DNA of 64,000 nucleotides from Glandiceps talaboti (lineage: Eukaryota > Hemichordata > Enteropneusta > Spengelidae): positions 33,760,176 to 33,824,175 of the forward strand of contig NC_135550.1 of NCBI RefSeq assembly GCF_964340395.1, read 5' to 3'. Made by a program: the position numbers and the translations under genes. Position 1 is the stretch's first letter, and every line of letters starts with the position of its first letter. Of this stretch, positions 52,261 through 63,339 are shown piece by piece. The notes under the pieces were generated by a model. It was not told the DNA's origin, ran no database searches, and saw nothing but the letters and a program-made list of their open reading frames with translations.

Positions 52261-54559
52261 AATTTTTAGCACAACTGGTTCAGATGTTTGTAGGTGTCTG
52301 TACATGAAGAACTATTAAGCATGTGATTATTCTGTCGATGTTTAAAACTTTTTGACACATTTGGCCCTAGCAACCATGACCACACCCTTAGCAAAAACCA
52401 CAGGCCAGTATATATTGCGAAGGTAACAATATCATCTGGTAGACGAGTAAACATTTAAGAAAAATGTATGCAAATATGTCTAGCAACAAGACAACATTCA
52501 TAGCAACAGCCAAATGATGGTTTACATTGCAGGGATTTTTAAACAAGTGAATGAACATTCAAAAATGTATGCAAATATGCCTAACAACAAGACCACTACC
52601 TGGAATGTTAGATCCATTTGCAACAAAGCAAGTCTGGTTGGTGATTACATCACAGAAAAGAATATTAACTTACTTGCAGTGACTGAAACCTGGCTGAAAG
52701 AAGATGCAGATCAGCATGTCATCAATGAATGTGTTCCAAATGGTTATTCATTCCAGCAAAGTCCATGACTCAATGCTACAGGTGATGGCTTAGCTCTTGT
52801 GTACAAGTCATCAATAAAGCTTTCTTCCTGGAAAGCACTCCGCAAATTTAAATCCTTCGAGTCAACTGAAGCTACCTTGACATATACCACAATAATACTA
52901 TTAAATTGATCCTTCTCTATCACCCACCACCCAATTCTAAGAACAAGTTAACCGTGTCAACATTCTTCACAGAGTTTGGATCCATGCTTCAGAGCAAGTA
53001 AATTCATACGATGGAAATTTGTTCATAGTTGGTGACTTTAATTTCCACATTGATAACCATGAAAATTCTAACACCAGAAAGCTGAATGACATCATAGACT
53101 CTTGCGGACTTAAACAGTGGGTAAAGAATCCAACTCACGTCCAAGGTCACATACTTGACCTCATCATAACAAAGCCTGATCATGTCATTGATTCCGTCTG
53201 TGTGAATTACCACCCTCTCTCCGATCATCACCCAATACACGCCACATTAACACTCAGTAAACCAGCACTGCAAAGGCATCAAGTGGTTTACCGTAAGTTT
53301 TCGTCCATTTCTGCGCACGAATTCGCCAGTGACATTTCATCGATCAGACACCATCACATGTAAAATCGGCAATTTTGAAATACAATACCAATCTCTCCCC
53401 CTCGTTCTGGACAAGCATGCACCTGAAAAGAAGTTGATCAAAACCATTCGTCCCAACACGGAATGGTATACAAGTGAAATTCATCAGGCCAAAAAGCTGA
53501 GAAGATCAAGTGAGCGTAAATGGCGCACCACCAAATTAGAAATTCATCACCAAATTTACAAGCATCACTGTCAACTTGTCAACAGACTGATTTTCCAAGC
53601 CAAGAAGAAATACTACACTGATCTTATACAGAAAAATGCAGATAATCAGAAGTTTTTTTTTAATGCAGTATCGTCACTGTTTTACAACAAAGCCTCCCTT
53701 CCAGCGCATATATCTGTTAATGAACTCGCTGAACGTTTCTCACAGTACTTCGCCAAGAAGATCAAAGACATACGGGCCACTCTAGACACTACAACAATCG
53801 TTGAAGAGTTTGATTCTAGTGAAGTATTCAGCTCATCTACTCTGTCAACATTTAAACCAGTCAATATTGATGCCATCAGGAAATTTATCATGCAATCACC
53901 CACCAAGTCATGCTCTCTTGATCAGATTCCTACATCACTGCTGAAACAATGTCTTGATACACTTCTCCCATTCATTGCAAATGTTATAAACCTATCTCTA
54001 CAAACTGGTGAGGTTCCATCCATGTTCAAGTCAGCCATTGTCACACCTCTGCTGAAAAAACCATCCCCAGATCAAAACATTTTAAAGAACTATCGACCCG
54101 TTTCTAACCTACCATTTCTGTCCAAAGTTCTTGAGAAAATAGTTGCCTCACAGATTAACAGCTATCTCAACGAGAATTCACTTCTAGAGCCACTTCAGTC
54201 AGCGTACCGCAAGTATCACAGCACCGAAACAGCCCTTCTGAAAGTTCATAGTGACATTTGTACATCACTGGACTCTGGAAAATACGTCATACTGATCTTA
54301 CTCGACCTCTCGGCGGCATTCGATACAATCAACCACAGTTTACTCCTAAATAGGCTATCAAATCTCGGCATCACGGGTACACCATTGAAATGGTTTAAAT
54401 CCTACCTCAAAAACAGATACCAGGCAGTAAAAATCGAAAACGTCACAAGTGAACCTTCAGCTCTCAAATACGGGGTGCCTCAAGGGTCCGTCCTCGGTCC
54501 CCTTTTATTCACAATTTATACAGCACCACTCGGTAATCTGATTCGTCGCCATAACTTAA

Positions 54560-54905
54560 AGTGGCCATATGGATGAGAATTTGGTATTTATTTTGGATTT
54601 TTATTTGATAAAACAGCTTCACTATGTTTTTCTACTTGAAAAAATAATGCGAAATAACATATACCAAGTCCATGTTCACATCTCAATAAACGGCAAAACA
54701 TTAAACAATGTGTAAAATGTTTGTTATTGTACGTACAATAACAAACTTTTTACACTTTGTGCATCTTTTTGCAATGTTTTGAGTTATGAACATGGACTTA
54801 GTATATGTTCTTTCGCATTATTTTTTCATGTAGAAAAACATAGTGAAGCTGTTTTATCAAATAAAAATCCAAAATAAATACCAAATTCTCATCCATATGG
54901 CCACT
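54560..54905. mobile_element. 346-bp palindromic MITE with TTAA target duplication
   Basis: The ends AGTGGCCATATGGATGAGAA are mirrored exactly, and the centre TTGTTATTGTAC|GTACAATAACAA falls at 54732/54733, the exact midpoint, so the element is almost wholly two 173-bp arms. TTAA flanks it at 54556-54559 and 54906-54909. Removing the element plus one TTAA restores the LINE frame directly into its YADD box. TTAA duplications are typical of piggyBac-mobilised MITEs. Confidence 0.95.
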
Positions 54906-55145
54906 TTAAAGTTTCATCAGTATGCTGATGATAATGAGCTATACCTTGCGTTCTCCCATCAAGATTCACCAACTGCTATTCACAGTATGGAGTCCTGCAT
55001 CCATGATATCAAGGCATGGATGACACTTAATAAATTACAGCTCAACGACAGCAAAACTGAAGTTCTTGTTATTCGCTCAAAATTCAATCAGCTCCCAGAT
55101 CCTGTTCGCTCCGTCAATATTGGTTCTGCGTCTATCACACCAGTT

Positions 55146-56624
55146 TTTTTTTTTTTTTTTTTTTTAAGTTTTTTTTTATTAATTTCCAAAACAACTGCAA
55201 GACAATACAAAGGCAAACAATACATTACAGAGAAAACACAGGACGTACAAACAGAGAGGGGGAGGGTTAGTTAACTTAATTAAATAAATTAATACATGGG
55301 ATTGGAAATAATTACAATTGATAAAGAATAATGTAACAATATCTTGAACAGAAATATCCGTCTGTAATGAAAGGACTAAGCACAGAATCCTAACTTGATC
55401 ACAGGAAAACACCCAATCCCCACTCAGTTGAAAAAACCAGTTGCATGACTTACAGTAACGTAATAATTACAAAACTAATGATTCCCATTTGTGCTCCAGG
55501 GCTCCTCTGCGCGCAAATTTAATTTCCATATCCTTAACACTTTTGAGATAACTAATAAATGAATCAAAATTGGAGTCTGGACGTCTTTCAATTAACCTAG
55601 CTTTATACAAAAAAAATTTGCCCAAGATGATAAGGTGATTGACTAAATTGAAGATTTTGTCGCAAATGTCAAACTTACCAAAAATCACATCTGACATAGA
55701 CAAGTGAATATCAGGAACAAAATTAAGGAGTAAAATAAACTTGTCCCAAAATACTTTAGCTGCAGGACACTCCCAAAGGAGGTGATGTAAATCTTCATTC
55801 TCAGGGCACCAGTTGCAACAACTGGTGTCTTTAATTCCCCATGTATTTAATTTCTGGTTTGTGGCGAGAATGTTATGCAAGATTTTAAACTGAAAATTTC
55901 TGATTTTTTCCTCCGTGGTTACCCTAAATGAAAGATTCCATATAGTTTTCCAGTCAAACTGTGAACAATCAAAGGAGGAATCCCATTTCCCCAATACAGT
56001 TGGGGCTTGAAAAACAGAGTGTAATAACAAATCATATACTTCCTTTGTAGTAACCTTATTAAGTAGTTTTCCTCCAACTTTCGGAACAAAGCGATTCACA
56101 TTAGGTGTTTGAATAATATTGGGACTATGTGATCTCATCTCTGTCTTCCATTTACGTGGGATTGCATCTAGTAAACCAGCATAAGATAAAAAGTCAATTT
56201 GAACATGGAATTTCTGTTTGAAATCATTCCAAGAGAGAATATTACCATAGGGATCAAACAGATCCCTAATGTATAATATACCCCGATCATACAGCCTTCT
56301 ATAAAACACTGATTTTCCGCCAATCCTAATATGTGAATTATTCCAAATAATCTCCTGAGCTATATCAAGACTGGTTGACGGTTTCTTCCTATATACTTTT
56401 GAAAGAGTAAACCAACTGTTTAACGCCTCTTTGTAAAACAAAGGCAAGTGACCTAAGCCTAAACAAGAGGGATCAAAGTTGCAGCAAAGAAGAAATCTAA
56501 GACCACCAATTTTATTAAAATAAAATTTAGGAATTATTGACCATGAAGCAGTAGATTCTAAAAGGCGTTTTAGCCACATCACTTTTATTGCCTGATCAGT
56601 AATGGCTATTGATGGTAATTTAAG
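55146..56624 (-). mobile_element. 5'-truncated L1/Tx1-like LINE with poly(A) tail
   Basis: The minus-strand frame (in-element part 55467-56624) encodes the region after RT of L1/Tx1-type LINEs: LPSIAITDQAIKVMWLKRLL, GKSVFYRRLYDRGILYIRDL, WKTIWNLSFRVTTEEKIRNF, and a zinc-knuckle-like CCNWCPENEDLHHLLWECP. A poly(T) run at 55144-55165 is the tail seen from the plus strand. ACCAGTT at 55139-55145 and 56625-56631 is a 7-bp target duplication in the L2 LINE. Endonuclease and RT were lost at insertion; the remaining frame has no stops, so the insertion is fairly young. Confidence 0.9.
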
Positions 56625-57559
56625 ACCAGTTACAACAGCACGAAATTTGGGTGTACTCTTTGACAATATCCACACTGCATGTATAACCAGCACATCAAGA
56701 ATACATGTAAATCAATGTACTGTCATCTCCGCCGCATTGGATCTATACGTCAATACGTCTCAAGTGCGGATTGCTGTACTTTAATTCATGCTGTTATATC
56801 CACTAAACTTGTTTTACTGTAATTCTTTACTGTATGGTCTCCCTGAATCAGTCACAAACCAATTTCAGCGTGCACAAAACACAGCTGCAAGAATCATCAC
56901 CCGGTCAAAGAAATATGAACACATAACTCCTACTCTCATCAAACTCCATTGGTTACCAGTTCGTTCTAGAATCGACTACAAGATCTTACTCCTGACTTAC
57001 AAAGCAATTCATGGTCTTACACCGGAGTACATTTCCGACCTTATACAAGTATACATACCAGCTCGCACCTTACGCTCAAAGGACAAAAACCTTCTTACGA
57101 CAACAAGTTACAAGCAAATCAACTACGGTGGACGTTCTTTCGCTTATGCTGCTCCAAAGCTCTGGAATTCACTGCCAACTGACATTAAACTTGCACCAAC
57201 TATTGATTGTTTCAAAAGAAAACTGAAGATACATTTGTTTTGTAAAGCCTACGGTGTGGATTAACCATCCAGCGCCCCTGAACAGAACTTTGCCTGGATT
57301 TTGGCGCTCTACAAATTATTTTGATTGATTGATTGATTGAAGACCACACCCATTGGGACAGCCAAACGATGGGTATATTGGAAAGATAACAACAGGAATG
57401 GTTGGGTAAGTTGATGATAAACATCCTCAAGACAAATGCAAATATGCCTAGCAACAAGATGTCTAATGAAGGGAATAATATATCTCCTGTAACATCTTGT
57501 TTGAATGAGTTTCAAGTAATTTGTTAATACATGAATTGTTACCATGGGAAAAACTCCCC

Positions 57560-58000
57560 TTTTTAGCTCCGCTGTAAGCGGAAGCTGAAAGCGTAGCTTT
57601 AGGTATAGGTGGATATAAGAGGTACAGAGTAGAGTGAATCATAGGTGTCCGTCAACTTTTTATATTGTTATCATCTTCTCTGAAAGTGACAGTCAGAATC
57701 CTTCGATATTTGGTGTGCATGTTCCCTGGGGGGAGGCTATTCAGATTTGTCCATGCCAAATTGATCTGTGCCATTTTCAATTTTTTATGATTTTTTTCAA
57801 AAAATGATATTTTCATCATCTCCTCAAATACTTCTTGTCAGATTGCTTTGATATCTGGTGTGTTGATGCGCAGGGGGTAGCTTACTCAGATTTGTTAATT
57901 TCAAGTCAGCACATCTTCTTTTCTATTATTTATGATTTCTTTTTTGTAATTTAAAGAAAAAATTAATATGTTAATGAGCATTATGGCCGATGCCATATTG
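57560..58000 (+). repeat. Dispersed repeat ('tatttggtgtgcatg' family)
   Basis: 'agctccgctgtaagcggaag' hairpin at the start, then two copies of 'tc(a/t)(g)attgctttgatat' and 'tggtgtgcatgttccctg', shared with 24.5-24.85 and 49.3-49.55 kb. No coding sequence. Confidence 0.6.
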
Positions 58001-58099
58001 GAAATCAGTCCACGAGACTTCAAGTAAACTGCCACTTTTCAAAAGACACTATTGACGTCAAACAAGCAATGTAATATGTGCTATAGTCATAATTCTACA

Positions 58100-58950
58100 C
58101 ATTGTGTGCCCAAATGACAAGTGTTTGTTCAAAACAGGGTTGTAAACTTCAAATCCAAATTTTGCACCCCTTCTACATAATCAGCCAGTCCGCAACAAAC
58201 CACATTTGCATACAATCTATCCTCATATGCTCCAGATAGCGACACTTTGAATGGCTGCTCACGGGCCTTATTTTTCGGTATTTTCAACTCGCCGTAACTT
58301 TCACTAGAGTTCCCCATTTTAGATACTGAAGACACCTAAACCTCAACTGATATCTTTCGTGCCAGCAAAATAAATTTTGGCATTACATTTAGGAATACCG
58401 ATTTTCCGTCGAATTCGGGACACATACTTGAGGCCCTGAATTTTCGACCAAGTTTTTCGCTCATAGCATGGAAGTATATAACCCTCCATGCTCATAGTTT
58501 CCTCAATACGGACCGGAAAGTTTACAAATTTCACAAAAAAGTGGATTTTTATGTGTTTTAAATAACCATGGCAAGTAAATTTAGTAGGATCGTTGTGCAA
58601 CGGTCCCGACCGTTCAAGAATTTGTGGTAGAAAATTACTGATTTGACCCGGAAGCCGAAGATGACCTCGTTTGACGTCCGGGCGATTTTCCACAGCAACA
58701 ACACGAGAGTTCTTGGTACTCACTAAAATCACACTTCAGACCCACTATAAAAGTTTGATGTTTTCAGATAAACTGTATTTGTGATTAATTCTATATTGTC
58801 GTGCAATTTGGAGTGACAGTGAACCAGAATGAAGACAACTCGCGTAAGGAAGGCATGCCTTTGCATGCGGTTGAAGTATGCAAGAGCAGTCTCACTGCCG
58901 ACTGTGAATCGACCAAACTTTGTTTATTGGCCGACAGTTTACATGTAAAG
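58100..58950. other. Less AT-rich intergenic stretch, two small minus-strand frames of unknown meaning
   Basis: Minus-strand frames of 129 codons (58343-58732) and 68 codons (58129-58335) occur. They show no recognised motif or splice structure. I cannot decide whether they are chance frames or part of an old gene. Confidence 0.25.
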
Positions 58951-58954
58951 TTAA

Positions 58955-60544
58955 CCCTTTCACCACGAGAACCCAGTATACCGGGACGTGCTAGGGCACC
59001 CGCGAGAACCCGGTATACCGGGACGCCAAAGTCCATTCACCTTCATCGCCGTAAAACCGTTCAACGGCAGCTATTGCTGCAAAATATGCTGCCATAACTA
59101 GTTCCACACATGCGTATTAGCCTTGTTTATCTATACTGCCATTTTGAATGCATGACAGTGAACGGTAACTGAAGTACGGCCCAAAAAACGAACGATCGTA
59201 ATTTTTATGTGCGTTTTTCGCCAACAAAATCGAATTTAAACATGGCGGAGGTAATTAACGACTCCATAGCATGGTCTACGATAGAAATTATGGCACTGTC
59301 CTTGGATATTTTGACTGAATTTGACTCGAAATACATCGTTGAATATAAGTGTTTAGCTGTGGGAACACATTGACTCATGTGTAAGCATCAAATTCCCGCT
59401 TCCGTTTATTTGAGCTACCGGCAGCAATCATTACGTCTGAATTTTTGAATGTCGGCAAATACCGATGCCCATACTAACATCTTGGTTGTAATTTTGGGCT
59501 ATAAAATGGATTATTGTGGTTTTATTTCTTTTTGTTACGGCTCAATAATGACTTGTAATAATACAAACTCATTGTGTACAGGTCAGTGGAGGGAAACTTG
59601 TGCACGATCTGGGCGATTTTCCAATCGGATTTATTACATGCTATTTTCAGCGTAAAATTCAAAATTTCAACATGACCGAAGCAAAACTGTCTCCCCTAAC
59701 ATCGTTTACAACGTAAATAAAGGTGCTGTTCATAGAAATTTTCATTAAATTTTGACTGTCGATACATTGTTTTATACAAGGACATGGCTGTGTGAACTCA
59801 AAACAATTTATGTAGGGATCAGATTGCCGCAACGTTAGTTCAAAGTTCTGACTGCATATTTGCTCTTGAGGATAAGCATGTCGGCAAAAGGCGCCACTTT
59901 GGCATCCCGTTTCGGACTCGCATACGTCCAACTTGTGGGCATTTTTAATTGATTTTGGGCATAAATTTAGTGGTAATTTTTTGTTGTTCTGTCAAATAAT
60001 GAATTATATTTACTCAAACTAATTTTTCAAAAGGTATTAAGGTGACTACTTCAGATATTTTAGTACACTTTCATTGCCGATGCGGCACGGATTATTGCGT
60101 CGTAATCGGATTAGTGAGCCGTTAATTAACTTCGTTCAAATTATTATGACTTAAAAATAACATTTTTTATCAAATTTTCACCAGAATATATTAGTTTTGT
60201 AGGAACATGAACGTTGGTATTTTGTATTTTATTTGTGATATAAATGTATTGTTTATTTGTGATACGACAATAAATAAGCAACACACAGTTTTTTTAACGA
60301 AATTTTATCATTTTAACCCAAATTCTAGCTGTATATTTGATGTTTGGATGTGTGTAATTGGAAGTGTAATGTAGAAAATTTATTTGGCTTTAAAATGATA
60401 CCTAATTTTCAAAGATTAGGCAATTCTAAGTATTTTTATATCAATTTGATAACATAACACTCACTCATACTTTTATTATGTGTATGCTAATGAGGGGCCT
60501 AGTGGATAGCATACAGTCCCATGGGGAGAATAGTGGTGAAAGAG
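58955..60544. mobile_element. TTAA-flanked element with short terminal inverted repeats
   Basis: TTAA|CCCTTTCACCAC at the left (TTAA 58951-58954) and GTGGTGAAAGAG|TTAA at the right (TTAA 60545-60548) are near-perfect inverted ends with a TTAA duplication. Subterminal 'gagaaccc(a/g)gtataccggg' occurs twice (58968-58987; 59004-59023) and contains a palindromic ccggtataccgg. No transposase frame, so a non-autonomous piggyBac-like element is the best reading. Confidence 0.65.
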
Positions 60545-60548
60545 TTAA

Positions 60549-61990
60549 ACGACATGAACGTGTCTTGCCATTTCCAAAATGCAAATATTTGGCAGGTAAA
60601 AATAATTACAACTTTAATGTTTTTCGCATCTTTCCCTGTTTTACATGTAAATCCGAAAAGGTTCTCTCTGGTCATGCCAGTGGTTAGCCCTGCTTACGTA
60701 CGACAGGCGGTGCACAAGTCTATATTGCTGACTTGACTCTAAACAAATAGTAGGGACAATTGTCAGAATCGAGTCCCGGATTACTCCGTATGCAAGCACG
60801 ACTCATCAGTGATCATACCGGGACTGCTTTGAGTACGAGCGAGGTGAGGCATGTTGAGGTAATTTGTTGAGAATTATATATTGTGAAAAGTCAAGTACAA
60901 GGTTTAAATACAATGGAATGATGAAAAAAAATTGGCAGAGTCTGCTGACAGGCACCGGTCACAAGAAACTCCGTAAATTAAAATATCAGACGATGTTATG
61001 TCTACTACAACTAGTACAAGTTGAATGTTGTTGACTTGGTAAATTTGTTGGAAAATTGAAATTCGAATTGCATCAAAATTATTTTAGATCCCTAGTTTAT
61101 TTCATTCATCATTAAAATTTTCCAGGGTTAAAGCTGTAAGACACTGGAATTATTTATAGCCAACGTCAAAATCCTCTTTTTTTCTTTTTCTTGTGTGCAT
61201 TTCCCAGTCATTTTTTTTCTGAGATTTTGTGTAATTTTTCATAACAGTAGATTTTGTTTAATAAAATGGTGACTATGGTATAAAAGTACAATACATTACC
61301 AACTTTCTGTGTAAAATGTGTTTTATAGTGAGACATCATATGAAACCACTAACCACTTTATTACATCGCTAAAACAAAACTGCATAGTGAAGAGCTGAAG
61401 AACTGAACCATGCACTTGTTACATGTTACCAAAATAAAAAAATTAAATTAAAAACAACAGCGGAGCTATTCTGACCGATAGGTCGCTTGTTTCAACATAT
61501 CACTACTTGGTACCAATCTGATGTAGGAAACTTGCTGCTATTTCTTTATTTACTTTTAATGTCATTTGCTTTCTTAGAAAGCACTGAGTGAAATTACTCA
61601 ATGAATGAGAATGCGTAATGTGCTGATTCAGAAACAGAAGGGAGCAGTACTTCAGAACCATGGGTGATGGAGCTTGGGGCAAGACAGGTTAATTCAAGGA
61701 AAAAAGAACAAGTCTTCATGGATGACAAAGGAAAAAAGAACAAGTCTTCATGGATGACAAACTCCCCAACAAAGTTTTTCTTGTAGTGACTACAACAAGT
61801 TCTTTGGTTTGTACATTATGTCACAGGTTTTCAGTTCAAAAAGGACAACTATGGCATAGCCTTTAAAGCAATCAAAAAGATACACTGACAACACCTGAAA
61901 GGGTTGTTCATTTCTTATCTGTTATGTGTAGATCCTTGACAATTTCAGGCACATTAACATTAATATTTATGTTATCTTAATGATTTCAAA
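60549..61990. other. Intergenic, no gene seen; dispersed and tandem repeats
   Basis: 61.27-61.50 kb is the partner of the 48.43-48.69 kb repeat. A 33-bp direct duplication ('aaaaaagaacaagtcttcat' + 'ggatgacaa') lies at about 61697-61762. Confidence 0.5.
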
Positions 61991-62943
61991 ATAGGAAGAC
62001 ATAGCTATTTGACCCTGAAGATGAAAGTCAAGGTCATGTGTGTCATTAGAAAGCTCATCATTGATAACCACGACGAAGGCACTTGAATAGGGTCTCTATC
62101 TGTTAAGAGTCAAGAGTTATTGACCAAAATGTGAACATTTATGGAAAATATGGCCACCACTTTGCCACTATCGTGGGGGTTGTGAAACTAAGTGATGTGT
62201 ATATGCAGGCTATAGCATCTGACATTTGTACAAGCTTTGGTTGAAATCAGTCCATGCATATCAGAGATATACATACACACTTTGACAATAATATGGCTAT
62301 TTGACCTTGAAGATGGAAGTCAAGGCCAAACTTCAATGTGCCATTAAAAAGCTCATGATCAATAATAGGTGAAGACACTTGAATGAGGTCTCTATCTGTT
62401 AAACGTCTAGATCGAGTCTTCAGCCCAAATGTGAATATTTATAATGAATATGGCTACCATATCGCTGTTATCGTGGGGGTTGTGAAATAAAGTCATGTGT
62501 ATATGCAGACTATAGCATCTGACATTTGTACACGGTTTGGTTGAAATCAGTTCATGCATATCAGAGATATGTAACAGTATGGCTATTTGACCTAGAAGAT
62601 GGAGGTCAAGGTCAAAAGTCAATGTGCTATTAGAAGGCTCATGATTGATAACATTGGTGAAGACACGTGAATGAGGTCTCTGTTAAACTTCAAGAGTTAT
62701 TGTGAAAAGTGTGATTATTTACAACAAATATGGCCGCCATTTTGTTGTTATTCTTGGGGTTGTAAAACCAAGTGACATGCATATGCGCTCCATAACATCT
62801 GACATTTGAACCAGGTTTGGTTGAAATTGGCACATGCATATTGGAGATACAGGTGGATACGGAAGAACGGATGGACAGACAGATGGACGGATGGACAGGA
62901 TCCAACGTAGTAGCCCCCATCAGGCTTTGCCTTTTGGGGGCTA
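61990..62943. repeat. About 290-bp tandem repeat, just over three copies, ending in a hairpin
   Basis: '(a/g)gctatttgacc' starts units at 62003, 62295 and 62581. Each unit has 'aaagctcatgatc', 'cacttgaat', 'atatggc(c/t)acca' and 'agcatctgacatttgtac'. The array ends in GACA/GATGGA runs and a hairpin ('tagccccc' 62911-62918 with 'gggggcta' 62936-62943). Units contain the sequence TGACCTTGAAGATGGAAGTC plus AAGGTCA, an imperfect palindrome. Confidence 0.85.
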
Positions 62944-63198
62944 AAAAGCAATGTCAAATAACAAAGGATACAGTAATTTACCATGGAGGTGGAAGATATA
63001 ATGTACTACCATACTTGAGGGTCTATTCAAATTGCATGGTTCATAGTGACAAAACAACACTGTACCACCAACATCTCAGTTGTTTTATTCAAAACCGATG
63101 TAATACGTCATAGCCAGTCATTACGAACTACAGTCTGGTCCTAGTTACAATATTTGTATAATTTGAAACAAACACCTATGAGTTGATGAAGTAAATAC

Positions 63199-63337
63199 CT
63201 CAGGTAAATAAATGATCTCAGGGTAATTCCTGGCCAGCTCTGCTATTTCGAAAGTGATTTGTTCATCTTTGAAAACTAACCCAAGTTTTGGTGTAAGCAT
63301 AGTCCTGTTTGCATATGGAGTAAGTCCCTCCTCTGTC
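63199..63337 (-). CDS. Candidate internal exon of an unidentified gene
   Basis: On the minus strand an acceptor GCTGTCTCTTTGCAG| (ending at 63338) precedes, and a donor CTGAG|GTATTT follows. After one base the 139-nt exon reads TEEGLTPYANRTMLTPKLGL, then VFKDEQITFEIAELARNYPE and IIYLPE with no stop. Its composition looks like a real folded protein segment and the pyrimidine tract is good. I do not recognise the family and found no partner exon in the window. A possible first-exon ATG at about 63.47 kb does not join in phase. Confidence 0.45.
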
Positions 63338-63339
63338 CT

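Larger units (their letters stand above)
52597..57339 (+). pseudogene. L2-clade LINE, nearly full length, broken and doubly interrupted
   Basis: Endonuclease from TWNVRSICNKASLVGDYI and VTETWL (52.6 kb), through GDFNFHID (about 53.03 kb), to LSDHHPI (53.22 kb), with stops between about 52.77 and 53.0 kb and a frameshift at about 53.33 kb. RT: NYRPVSNLPFLSKVLEKIV, QSAYRKYHSTETALLKVHSD, LLDLSAAFDTINHSLL, YGVPQGSVLGPLLF, then YADD at about 54.92 kb, after a 346-bp insert. The C-terminal domain is cut at about 55.14 kb by another LINE and resumes at 56.63 kb: GLPESVTNQFQRAQNTAARI, IKLHWLPVRSRIDYKILLL, and APKLWNSLPTDIK to a stop at 57264. The 3' end 'ggcgctctacaaatt' plus (GATT)n is L2-typical. 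Flanked by the 8-bp duplication AAGACCAC. Confidence 0.92.
52265..57470 (+). repeat. Family A repeat split by an L2-type LINE
   Basis: Left part 52265-52596 ('ttagcacaactggttcag', 'gccctagcaaccatgacc', 'gcaaatatgcctaacaac'). Right part 57340-57470 ('agaccacacccattgggac', 'gatgggtatattggaaag', 'tgcctagcaacaag'). The 8-bp AAGACCAC at 52589-52596 is repeated at 57340-57347, marking the LINE target-site duplication. Confidence 0.85.

Noticed and set aside
56625-56693. Extension of the minus-strand 408-codon frame to an ATG at 56693
   Set aside because: The last 23 codons lie outside the inserted element, in the host L2 LINE beyond the ACCAGTT duplication; the ATG is accidental.
58343-58732. 129-codon minus-strand frame in a less AT-rich region
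   Set aside because: No recognisable motif and no linked exons; kept only as an uncertain note.
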